Source: Carya illinoinensis
Taxonomy: Eukaryota > Streptophyta > Magnoliopsida > Fagales > Juglandaceae
Assembly: GCF_018687715.1 (NCBI RefSeq)
Contig: NC_056765.1
Location: 17,250,894 to 17,314,893, forward strand
Direction of reading: 5' to 3'
DNA: 64,000 nucleotides
Shown: in pieces, positions 55,301 through 64,000 of the stretch
Numbering within the stretch: position 1 is the stretch's first letter
How the letters are laid out: each line of letters begins with the position of its first letter
Program-made: the position numbers and the translations under genes
Notes under the pieces: generated by a model
The model's database searches: none
Told to the model about the DNA's origin: nothing
Seen by the model: the letters and a program-made list of their open reading frames with translations, nothing else

Positions 55301-55780
55301 AGATTAAAAACCACAAAACAACTAAAAGAAATAAAACACAACATCAAATAAATTAAAAAAACAATTTTTAAAACACAATAATTTAAAATAAATAACTAAT
55401 ATATTAATTAAAATAAAAACAACCATTTCAGCGAAAATACACTCAAAAACGGGTCATCACACAATCATCTTTCAAAATTTTCAAATTTAATTTTCAAAAA
55501 TATTCATGCACATGTGGAAAATGTATTTTAATGCTTTATGATAAAATATTAATTTTGAGCATTAATCCTAATTTCGAATTTTAAGAGATTTACAACATTA
55601 CTCTATGACTTTAATGTGAAGTTGTTTCTTTCTTGCTCATGCTTGGTTCTTTGATGTGCTTGATTCCATTGTGTGAACAACTTGAGCTTGAAACTCCTTT
55701 ATTCTTTGAATTCATTTGTTATCATCAAAATCTATGTGTAGATTTATAATCACATGAAACTTGAAACATTGGGTTCAACA
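52328..55780 (-). repeat. Sirevirus-like element 5' LTR, split by a solo LTR
   Basis: The LTR sequence is 52328-53416 plus 55467-55780, about 1.40 kb in total. It matches the 3' LTR closely and also has three of the 60-base internal units (53072-53245). The break is a solo LTR at 53417-55461 flanked by CAATC repeats; the uninterrupted site can be read at 45374-45390 in the other LTR. Confidence 0.95.
53417..55461 (-). mobile_element. Solo LTR, family A copy 3 (Ty3/gypsy-like)
   Basis: The plus strand reads TGTGACGCCCCC at the left and GGGTCATCACA at the right, with a perfect CAATC duplication at 53412-53416 and 55462-55466. It is the same family as 13436-15328 and 15511-17722, in the orientation of the latter. 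GGAGCTCCACCGGGATAATA lies near 54251, and the GA-rich leader (as read on this strand) is at 55140-55240. There are no internal genes. The perfect duplication and its position inside the Sirevirus-like LTR make it one of the youngest events here. Confidence 0.88.
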
Positions 55781-55785
55781 GTAGG

Positions 55786-57102
55786 GTACATGTGTAAATT
55801 GTTTGGATGTATGTGTTGGATAGATTTTACCATATGTAATGAATAATCTATCTTAAGCATGACTATACGATGTTCAAGCCTCATAATTGGATTAAAGTTA
55901 TGCATTATGCTTGGGTTGGACTATGATGAAGTGTGGGTTAGATTATGCATGAAGGAAGAGATGTATATATTGACTAGGGTTAAGATGTATAACTTGGTTG
56001 GTTGAGGTTACACATCGAAAATGGATGGTTTGATAGGAAGAGCATGATGAATGTGATAGTATGTCACAACCTTTAAAGTGAATTATGAAGGTCCATTTTA
56101 AAGGATGAGAACATGAAGTAAAATGCTATGTGTTGGGAAGGTAATCTCAAGTGGGTCCCAAGCTATGGGTTTGAAAATTGATAAAGGAAAGCATAGAAGA
56201 TGGACTTGGATAATAGATTATGTCTAAGTGAAAGAAGTTTAAGTAAATGATAGTATTATGTAAGTTCTAAGTTAAGTTACATATGCACTTGAAGAGGAAA
56301 TGATGTAAAGTTATGTATGTATGTAGGTTATCATCTGACACGCACATAAATAGATTGCATGAAATGGATATAGCATGGAGTCGAGTTAACTATTATGAGG
56401 TAACTATTATGTTCATACTCTTTTAGAGTTTTCTAATGATATGAAAATGAAAAAAAAAATGTTTCTGTTTATGATGCTTTATGAAATGAAGGATGTTTAT
56501 GAAAGTTATGCTATGTATTACTATTTTAAGGTACAAGTATCTAAAGGCCTTCTTTGGCAGCCCCTATTTATGCACCCAAAGTAATAGTTGTGTACATGTG
56601 AATGTATGTTATATGTAATAACTATTGTCTTTATTTTCCATGAAACAAAATGTTGAGGTTTATGCTTGATGCTTTGAAATTGTGTTTAAATGATGCGATG
56701 AAAGTGTATCTAAATGATGCTATGAAAGGATTTTAAAATGAGGCTATGAAAGAAAGTTTAAATGATGTGATGAAAGGATGTTTAAAGAACACTATGAAAT
56801 GATGTTTACGATAATGCTTATGGTTATGCTTTGAAATGATGTTCAAACAATGTTTATGCTCATGCTTTTAAATGACATTTATTACATTTCCGTTTATTAA
56901 ATGGAAATGGACTTATGAATGAAATGAATAAAAAGAAAAAGATTAAAAGGAACAAAGGAAAGGAATGAATATTTTAATGTATGAAAACGGTCATGACTGA
57001 ATGAATGAATAATGATACCAATGGATTTGGTAGATTGCAATGCCATGTAAGTAGTACTGGTAGTACACCCAGTGATGCCCCTTGACCAAAAGGGATTCCC
57101 AA
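55786..57102. other. Non-coding sequence interrupted by the Sirevirus-like element
   Basis: This is the right-hand continuation of 43800-44296. It is A/T- and G-rich with recurring GATGAA and GTTATG words and no credible ORF. Tandem-like repeats occupy 56640-56890. Its source is not recognised; it may be the 5' part of an old LTR element. Confidence 0.35.
56640..56890. repeat. Short degenerate tandem repeats (about 25-bp units)
   Basis: Units of the type TTTAAATGATGCTATGAAAGG recur about eight times with variations (GATGCGATGAAAG, GAGGCTATGAAAG, GATGTGATGAAAG, AACACTATGAAATG). Confidence 0.7.
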
Positions 57103-57689
57103 TGTGACGCCCTCAAATTCCGCTTGGGATCGGACGAACATTTAAAGCATCGAGACATGCAACACAAGGTTACCTGCTCCTGTTTATGACATGTAATATG
57201 CAATGTTCCTAACATGCATTTAACATTATGTAATATTCGTAGCGGGTAAATTTTTTTTCTTTAGCAATACTATGCACTAAACTGAAAAGATCTCAAATGG
57301 TTAAAACTAAGATCACAACATTAGTCCAAAATGGCTATGATCTAAAATAGTACTGGAGATGCAACTCCATAGTACAAGTAGTAATTTAAGTTAACTACTA
57401 TATTAACATTGGCGTCGCACCTTCGTTAACTCGACTATGTCCAGTTGGTCAATTTCTGATTTTACTTCAGGTCCTATAACAAGAGCTACCATTCATGGGG
57501 AATGATAGTTGGGACTACCACAGTGAGATTTGATTACAAATCTTAGCAAGTTAATAAAAAACCTCCACACAAGCCAATGATGCATGCATAACAACAAAAG
57601 CATGAATGCATAATAAAATTCATAAGCAATCATAGCATAACTTGACATACAACATAGCATAACTGACATAACTTAAATTGAAACGTGAA

Positions 57690-57835
57690 CTGAACTTGAC
57701 TTGACATGAACTTGATCTAAAACTTGACTTAACATGAACTTGCTCTGAAAATTGACTTAACATGGACTTCCTTTGAAACTTGACTTAACTTGAACTTGAT
57801 CTAAAACTTGACTTAACTTGAACTTGATCTAAAAC
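57690..57835. repeat. Minisatellite, units of about 29-32 bp
   Basis: Five variant units of the form ACTTGACTTAAC(A/T)TGAACTTG followed by ATCTAAA lie inside the diverged LTR. The last two are nearly identical. Confidence 0.8.
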
Positions 57836-58626
57836 TTCTTCTTTAACTGCTTAAACTCAACTTCTTAGGTGCTACATGGGTCCCCTAGAGCCGTGTATCC
57901 CTGCCGATTACAACATCACAACACAGGTATCTAGACCAACTGTGAGTGCGTTAATACATGCTCTACAGTTGTTGTGGTCTCATATATTCTACATGTCACA
58001 ATTGCTATGTCTCACATAGTGTATACACCACAATTGCCATGACCCTATACTTCGTGTGGCACAGTTGTTATGGACCCCATGAAACTAAATGTGGCTCCAT
58101 CGGCATTAGTGCCTGGCATGCTCCAGTGACCAGCTAGTTAGGTCTCCGCCCGCTACCCGTTGATAGTATTTCATTAACTCAAAGAATTTCACACCTGTTT
58201 AAACACTCCAGTGTGAACAAAGGAGTTTCACTAAGATATTATCCCATCCTAGCACTTAGAGTCGTGATTGACATGAATAACTTGACTTGATTGTTCTCGA
58301 AATACACACACTGTACTCAAGATGAAACTCATCCCTTGTTGGAATGTTTTGTCGGGTTTGACTTTAAACCATGTATCTTTTGATATGGTATAACCATTAT
58401 GGTGGGGTGACGGTAGACCCTTATATACTGACTTAGTGTCTTCTTGTACGTATGATAGAGATGGAGTCTCTTCCTAACTAGAACAATTATGTTTTTATGA
58501 AAGTATGATAGACTCTGAAAATTTGTTTATGGAGGAATGTTAAATAGAATGTCTATCACGTATCCCCTTTATTAAATTAAAAATTTAGAGTATACGTGTG
58601 TCATGTTCATGCTGATCACATAATAC

Positions 58627-58671
58627 TACAACAACAACAACAACAAAAAGAAAGAAAGAAAGAAAGAAAGA
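58627..58671. repeat. (ACA)n then (AAAG)n microsatellite
   Basis: Six ACA units run directly into six AAAG units near the end of the diverged LTR. Confidence 0.9.
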
Positions 58672-58734
58672 CAGGTATGTACGTAGCGATTCTACCTTAC
58701 CCAAGGCAGGGGTTGTTACACCGCCCCTGCAACT

Positions 58735-59900
58735 TGAAATGTCATTGGTTGATCAAAATGGGCATATAGGATAAAAAGGAAAGCTAATAGTGAGGTTGAA
58801 CTCTATAAGGAAAGTTTGGTTTCCAAGGGATATCTCCATCAATTTGGTATTGATTACTCCAAAACCTACAGTTCGATGATCAAACCAACAATGGAGATAA
58901 CAATTATCTCCATTATTGTGTCTTCACGTTGGTCAATTAGACAATTGATGTGCGTGATGCCTTTTTGCATGGTACAAAATTAGAGGAGGTTTTCATGACT
59001 CAACCTCCTAGTTATCTTCATCCACACTTTCCAAATCACACTTGCAAGCTACACAAAGCATTGTATGGACTAAAACAGTCCCCAAACCTGATTTTCCCAT
59101 ATAAGCATTCCTTTTTTGGAGTTGAGTTTTCATGGCTTACGTCCAAATACTTCCATATTTATTCACAACTCTACTAAGTTCAATATGTATTTACTAATCT
59201 ATCTCGAAGATATACTGATTACCTGCTCATACAAGCATGTCGTTGATGACTTATTGAATACTCTGTATTATGATTTTGAAATCAAGGACTTGGGTAGTTT
59301 GAATTTTTTTCTTGGGTATTGAGGCAGTCAACTCCAACGGCCAAATCCTATTATTCCATCAATGTTAGTATATCATGGATATTCTAAAAAATACCAATTG
59401 TTACTCCAATGGTTAGTTCCATCAATCTTAGTGCCTTTGATGGTGAGGGTTTAAGTGACACTACTCTATTTCATATTACAATTGGGGCCTTACAATGTTT
59501 ATTAGTAACTATCTCATATATTGCTTTCACATTCAAAAAATTATCTTAATTCATGCACAAACCAAAATTGTCACATTGGCAGGCGACAAAGCATCTTCTT
59601 CGATGTTTAAAATAGACAGTTAGCTATGGTCTCTAGATTTAAAATCCATAAATGCTATTCTACAAGCATTTTCGAATGTCGACTGGGCAGACTCCCATGA
59701 TGATAGATGATCAACTATCATCTAGTGTGACAACATAAGAGCATGCAACGTATTTGTCAACAAATCTAGTTTTTCAGGCTCATACAAAGCACATATAAAT
59801 TGATTTTTACTTTGTCAAGGACATGGTTGCCAAGAAACTCATTGAGATCAAGTTTCTATCTCTTAGCAGATATCTAAACATCCCCCCCCCCCTCTCCCCC
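58735..59900 (+). pseudogene. Ale/Retrofit-type copia RT-RNase H remnant
   Basis: The fragment reads KLIVSKGYLHQFGIDYSKTY-like sequence (58810-58870), then [20 protein letters not shown] (58950 frame), [36 protein letters not shown] with ILITC (59116 frame; the usual YVDD is YLED), and DFEIKDLGSLNFFLGY. After several stops, a decayed RNase H piece (NVDWADSHDDR, about 59680) is visible. The change of the second active-site region from VDD to LED is an inactivating substitution. LTR, gag and integrase are missing on the 5' side. The layout and the short 3' LTR suggest the Ale/Retrofit lineage. Confidence 0.82.
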
Positions 59901-59910
59901 CGGGGTGAGA

Positions 59911-60121
59911 TGTTAAGGATAAAGAATCCAATCATGATAAGTCATCCAAGTTTAGAAGATATGCTCAATTAGACTATTATTTTTTCCGCTAGTGTTTCCA
60001 TTGTAACAGACTCTTAATAGAACTCCATAAACTTCCTATATATATATTTTTATGGAAATAAACGTCCTATATTAATAACACGTGCCACACGTTATTATGT
60101 GTGGTTGATATTTTCTCAACA
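59911..60121 (+). repeat. 3' LTR of the Ale/Retrofit-type element
   Basis: It starts TGTTAAGGATAAAG directly after a purine/C-rich tract (CCCCCGGGGTGAGA) and ends TTTTCTCAACA. A TATATATATATTTT box lies at about 60037 and AACGTCCTATATTAATAACA follows. The 211-bp length is normal for this lineage. Confidence 0.75.
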
Positions 60122-60854
60122 ATTCCCAACATTGATTTGCTGAATATTTGGAATGTCGTAAAAGAAGTTGTTGGCAATTAATGAAAGAAACAAATCCCTT
60201 TTTACCAATTGCAAAATAAATATAATTAATGAATGAAAAGAAAGCGCAACCTACTGACTTTGAACTGAGGTTTTGATAGTAAAGGCTTCATAGTAGCCAT
60301 GATACACTCTACTCTTATTTCTCTCTTTATACAGCTAATCAAAGTTTTGGCTGCTTTGCTTCATGGTAAAAACAATTCCATTGCTAACGGTGTATATCAT
60401 ATAACACATGATTGGTGGGCAGCAATGTGCATTTTAGCATACTCATTGAAAAAAAAAAAATAATCATGGAGATGCTTTATCTGTGTCAATGTTTCAGAAT
60501 TGACGAAGATGATCATGCATGCAAACTTCATTTACATGACCATTACAATACAAAACACCGAAAAAAAATTTGTTTACCATAAAACCATGCACATCAGAAG
60601 GGCAAAAGAAGAAGAAAAGGAAACACCAAAGTAACATTTTATTCATAGGCCAATAATTGCGCAACTTTACATATAGGTGAGTGTACGTATAAGCCTCTTT
60701 GTAGACAAGCAAAATGGCATTATTTGGAAACCATCACTACATTTTCTATACTGCAAGAAGTGAAAAGCATCAAAACCTCCTAGTTATTGTGCATAAAAAT
60801 GCTTTATACAAGGTACCGATATGGAAAGCAATAGAGTATATTTCTCGCATTCTA
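60122..60854. other. Intergenic; includes P450 3' flank
   Basis: No gene is visible. The 72-codon minus-strand frame at 60712-60494 has no recognisable features and probably lies in the 3' UTR or flank of the P450 copy. Confidence 0.4.
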
Positions 60855-61480
60855 CTATTCTGTGTAGTGTTCAGAATTGGATAACCTTGGAGTTGGAATT
60901 GTAATGGTTGGATTCTTCTTCTTTGTAACAACTTCGAAAATGTCAGAAAATTCTATCTCTGAACCTTGTGGCAATTTCCATTCATAGGAATGCGAAAAAG
61001 AAGCCAAGATGTATTTGAGTATCCTCTCCCCTAGTGTAAGCCCTGCGCATGTTCTTCTCCCTAACCCAAATGGAAGATATTTAAAGTTGTTGCTTGAATA
61101 ATCAAACCTAACAAAAGCATTATTTAGAAACCTCTCAGGTTTAAATTCCAATAAATTGTCTCAATACTTTGGATCCCTTTGTATAGCTCAAGCATTTAGG
61201 AAAATACAAGAACCTTTGGGTACATGGTACCCTTCAATGATGCTAGATTCACTTGGAGTACAAACTAATACGAAAGGACCAACTGGGTGCAAATAGAATG
61301 TCTCATTAATAACAGCTTCTAAATAATATAATTTGGGCAAATGAGATTCTTCAACTAAGTTGTCCAACCCTACAATTTCTGTTAATTCTTCAGTAACCTT
61401 TTTCATTATCTTTGGATGCTTCAACAACCTTGCCATCCCCCATTCACACATAGTTGTTCTGGTGTTGGATCCAGCCACAA
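60855..61480 (-). pseudogene. Cytochrome P450 (plant A-type, CYP71 clan), C-terminal exon pseudogene
   Basis: The exon starts after an AG acceptor (61482-61481) with VAGSNTRTTMCEWGMARLLK, the I-helix oxygen-binding region; the usual acidic residue before Thr is Asn. The K-helix ExxR motif reads NETFYLHP, so its arginine is replaced by tyrosine. Two TGA codons stand where Trp is usual (in FLNA-AIQRDPKY-DN, at about 61186 and 61157). PERF and the heme-binding loop FGLGRRTCAG, with its cysteine ligand, are kept, and the protein ends PTPRLSNSEHYTE at 60855. About 205 residues of a usual 500 are present. The first exon was not found up to 64000. A-type P450s oxidise plant secondary metabolites at the ER, but the substrate cannot be told and this copy is dead. 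Confidence 0.9.
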
Positions 61481-63961
61481 CTATTTTCTATTTAAACAAG
61501 AGTAAGGTGATTAGCTCAACTGAAGATTAAAAAAAAAAAAAAAACAAACCAAAATAAAGTTTGGATGTCTATGAATTAGTTAAATTTATTAATGGCAAAA
61601 TCACTAAAGTGCTAATGAAACACGAAAGTAAAAAAGCAGATCCAAACATATATATCTATATATATACACACATACAAAAACCACGGCCTTGAGTTTTTGT
61701 CCCTGTTAATGCAACGTCACTTTCATAAAAAAATTTATTCTTGTTAGTAGTCTTGACCCGGTAAGACCCTTTGCCTTGCCCCCTCCTATCAATTTTTTTC
61801 TTGTTAGTAACCACCGAAGCATAATTGTCTTAATGGTAGGCCATGCAGACTTTTTTATTTTTTGTTTATATAGGGGAGAGGGGCCTAATCTGGTTCCCCG
61901 AGAATAGACTTGTGCCATCACTGTTAAAGCATCATGACTTTTACGTGCAGTGAAATAATCTGAAAATTAATTAAATGACCGCATAATTTAACTAGAAAAA
62001 AGAAAAAGAAAAAAAATCCAAACGGTTGATGAGAAACAGAAAAGAAAAATTCAAGATGGAAAAACTCTAGATCAAATAGATCCGCCGGTCCAGTCTATAA
62101 AACCTCCTCGGACCGGACCGAGCTCTCCCTAGTGCAGAGGTGAGATGCATGCACCACCAGCTGTCATGTGATTACTTCTCTAACTAGATAAATAGAAGGA
62201 AAATGATAGTATCATTATCAACAAATGGAAAAATCTTCTAGTAAGCACAATTTATGCACTAATTCGCGCATCGATATTAATATATAAGGCATATGTTTTA
62301 TAAAATGATGTGAATTAAAGATAAATAATTTTCATGAAATAAGAAATTTTCTTCTTCTTTAAAATTTTTTTTATATTTTTTAAAATAAAAAAGGTCATCG
62401 ATACGCTAATTAGTACACGGAGTCTACTTATATATCTATTATTTTTTAATTAATGGTTGAAGATGTTTAAAAAATACTTCAAATAACGAAAAAAAAAAAA
62501 AGAAAATTATTTATACTAATGTGCATAGTTAATGAAAACATTTGATAATTACCTTAACATTGTTAGAAATGTCTCGTTTGGATTTAAAAAGTGTTTCATT
62601 TCATTTTATCTCATTATTACAATTTTATTAAATTATCACACAAATATCATAAATAATTTAATTTTTAAATCTCAATTCATCTATTCAGGCATCATTTGAA
62701 TTCCACGAAAATCAGTCCACGTGGGGGAAGAACGAAGCCAGGATTTTGACCTTTGACGCACTGAAACTTTGAGTTTGAATTTTCTACGGGTACTTACATA
62801 CCAAATTATTAACTACAACATGATTCAAACCATGACGGTCTCTTAACATTTCTTTTCCTTTCGAAAATGTGGTTTTCATCTTAATTATTTCATCCGACAG
62901 TTAAAAGTACTACTGAAACATTTTGACTTCAATTAAAAACTATAATAATATTTTTATTATATACTATCTAATTATAGAGATAGTGGTCGGATCCCATCAA
63001 TAATTTTAGAGATAGATATTGACTTGACACATGCAATTTTGATAATTATTGACCAAATCTTATTAAATATTGAAAAAAATAAATGATATTCTCGAACATT
63101 TTTGCCTTTTCTTGAAATTAGGTTTGCATCCTCAATCTCCAAATTATCAAAACTAAATTAATATTATAGTGAATCTGGTTCCCCGAGAATAGTGAATCTG
63201 GTTCCCCGTGAAATAATTTGAAAATTAATTAATTAGTGTAATTTTAATACATCATTAATTTTAGTAACTATTTGAAGTTTAAATATTATTATTGCCAGGC
63301 TCCCGGCCCCATGCATGTGATTTACAAGCATTGTTCACATTTTTCTCTATATTCCAATTCAACGTGCAATTTAATTTTTCCAATCTATAAAAGTACGTAT
63401 CCCAACATTTCAATCGGTCTCGCACATGCTACGAATCTGTGATTTTTCCATTCTCGTCGATTGATTTCTCCAGTGCCATTAAAATTATAAGGTACATATT
63501 CAATTTCTACACAATCTTTTATTAAAATATTACTTTATTTTAAAGTTATTTGGAATAAAAAGATGGCAGAGAATTGAATTATTTCACGTGGAATTATGAT
63601 GTTAGAGAAATTATCACGTGGCCACGGCCGTTGGTGCATGCATGCATCTCGCCTAATTAGCACATCAGCACATGATTCAAACCGGTCTCTTAACATTTTT
63701 TTACTTTCGAAAATGTGGTTTGACAAATCTACAAGTTTGATTGAATTTTCCATATATGGAACTATAACACCTTCTCCACAATAAATTTAATACGTCATTT
63801 CTATTACATAATTTATTTGGTATACTAGTCTTATCATAGCCGGCCAGTACAGGCTTTTAAAAATTCTTAATGAATTATCGTTTTTACTAACTATATATTA
63901 GATGCCAATATATATAAGTAGCTTCCACCCTTCTTTCGCCGCCACCTTTGACTGCTTCATC
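61481..63961. other. A/T-rich intergenic or intron sequence with local duplications
   Basis: No coding exon was recognised; the 71-codon frame at 61921-61706 has no family features. Short segments are repeated: CTGGTTCCCCGAGAATAG at 61898 and 63176 with GTGAAATAAT(C/T)TGAAAATTAATTAA following each. ACATGATTCAAACC with GGTCTCTTAACATTT and CTTTCGAAAATGTGGTTT occurs at 62818 and 63670. TATA-like boxes occur at about 62097 and 63386 without a following gene. Confidence 0.5.
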
Positions 63962-64000
63962 ATGAGATTCTTTGAAATAGCTAACTTGTACAGTGTGGCC
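63962..64000 (+). CDS. Possible gene start cut by the window edge
   Basis: A TATA box (TATATAAG, 63911-63918) is followed 44 bases later by a C-rich leader and an ATG opening MRFFEIANLYSVA, open to the end of the window. Spacing is compatible with a plant promoter and short 5' UTR. Thirteen residues are too few to name a product; it may also be chance. Confidence 0.25.
   Translation, partial: MRFFEIANLYSVA

Larger units (their letters stand above)
44297..55780 (-). mobile_element. Full-length Sirevirus-like Ty1/copia retrotransposon with antisense ORFs
   Basis: The element lies on the minus strand: 5' LTR at 55780-52328 (split by a solo LTR), tRNA-iMet primer site, gag with CCHC knuckle, protease-integrase, RT-RNase H, a 1.6-kb spacer, polypurine tracts, and the 3' LTR at 45696-44297. 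A perfect GTAGG duplication flanks it (44292-44296, 55781-55785). Without the nested LTR it is about 9.4 kb, the usual Sirevirus size. Several CCCCCTTTTTGATGATG-like polypurine units near the 3' LTR and the gag opening (PPLFCGDNYSFWK) support that genus. The spacer holds two coiled-coil ORFs on the plus strand. Pol has at least three stops. Confidence 0.93.
57103..58720 (-). mobile_element. Diverged LTR related to family A
   Basis: The plus strand starts TGTGACGCCCTCAAATTCCG and ends GGGGTTGTTACA, both consistent with LTR ends. Internally, GGAGTTTCACTAAGATATTA followed by TCCCATCCTAGCACTTAGAG (about 58226-58265) parallels GGAGCTCCACCGGGATAATA of the solo LTR at 53417, so the two are distant relatives. 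The flanks (CCCAA and CCGCC) do not match, so either the end is misplaced or the duplication is lost. No internal genes are present. Confidence 0.5.

Noticed and set aside
57690..57835. CRISPR-like array
   Set aside because: The units are directly adjacent with no unique spacers, and this is plant nuclear DNA, so it is a minisatellite.
60494..60712. 72-codon minus-strand ORF beside the P450 exon
   Set aside because: No family features; it is located in the 3' flank of the P450 pseudogene.
61706..61921. 71-codon minus-strand ORF, considered as P450 exon 1
   Set aside because: It has none of the N-terminal anchor, PPGP or C-helix motifs of a P450.

Overview
This is nuclear DNA of a flowering plant, most likely a woody eudicot. 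Spliceosomal introns, plant-type LINEs, Ty1/copia and Ty3/gypsy elements, hAT and Harbinger-type DNA transposons and a plant-type cytochrome P450 remnant all point that way. The species cannot be fixed from the sequence. Most of the window is transposon sequence inserted into older transposon sequence. Only three pieces look like host genes: a first coding exon that matches the exosome subunit MTR3 (minus strand, 3012-3153), a P450 pseudogene exon (minus, 60855-61480), and a possible gene start cut by the right edge (63962).

Layout. 1-3.2 kb: the MTR3-like first exon, with minus-strand LINE fragments on its 3' side. 3.3-6.4 kb: a degenerate hAT-type element with near-matching 8-bp target duplications, inserted about 60 bp upstream of the MTR3 TATA box and itself carrying a Harbinger-type MITE. 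7.5-12.5 kb: a plus-strand L1-type LINE (ORF1, endonuclease, RT, zinc-binding domain, RNase H) broken by an inverted pair of MITEs. 12.6-18.15 kb: a minus-strand LINE cut into three by two related solo LTRs in opposite orientations. 18.15-20.4 kb: unassigned LTR-like sequence with a long tandem duplication.

20.4-34.7 kb: an Athila-type Ty3/gypsy element (5' LTR, tRNA-Asp-type primer site, gag, protease, RT, RNase H, integrase). It is interrupted by a solo Sirevirus-type LTR and by a young complete Tork-type Ty1/copia element (28840-34280). No 3' Athila LTR follows. 35-37 kb: decayed DNA-transposon scraps. 37-43.3 kb: a hAT transposase gene with a telomere-motif-rich upstream region, split by a solo Athila LTR that holds a second copy of the Harbinger-type MITE.

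44.3-55.8 kb: a full-length Sirevirus-like Ty1/copia element on the minus strand, with a perfect 5-bp target duplication. Its 5' LTR is split by a third solo LTR of the 13-18 kb family. Between its pol gene and its 3' LTR it carries two adjacent, apparently paralogous coiled-coil reading frames on the opposite strand, each with its own TATA-like motif. This is the most unusual structure in the window. 55.8-60.1 kb: repeat-rich LTR-like sequence and a truncated Ale/Retrofit-type copia with its 3' LTR. 60.1-64 kb: the P450 pseudogene and A/T-rich flank.

The element genes encode the usual retrotransposition functions: capsid, protease, reverse transcriptase, RNase H and integrase. Nearly all carry stops or frameshifts, so the proteins are not expected to work from these copies. 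The order of insertion can be read from target-site duplications.
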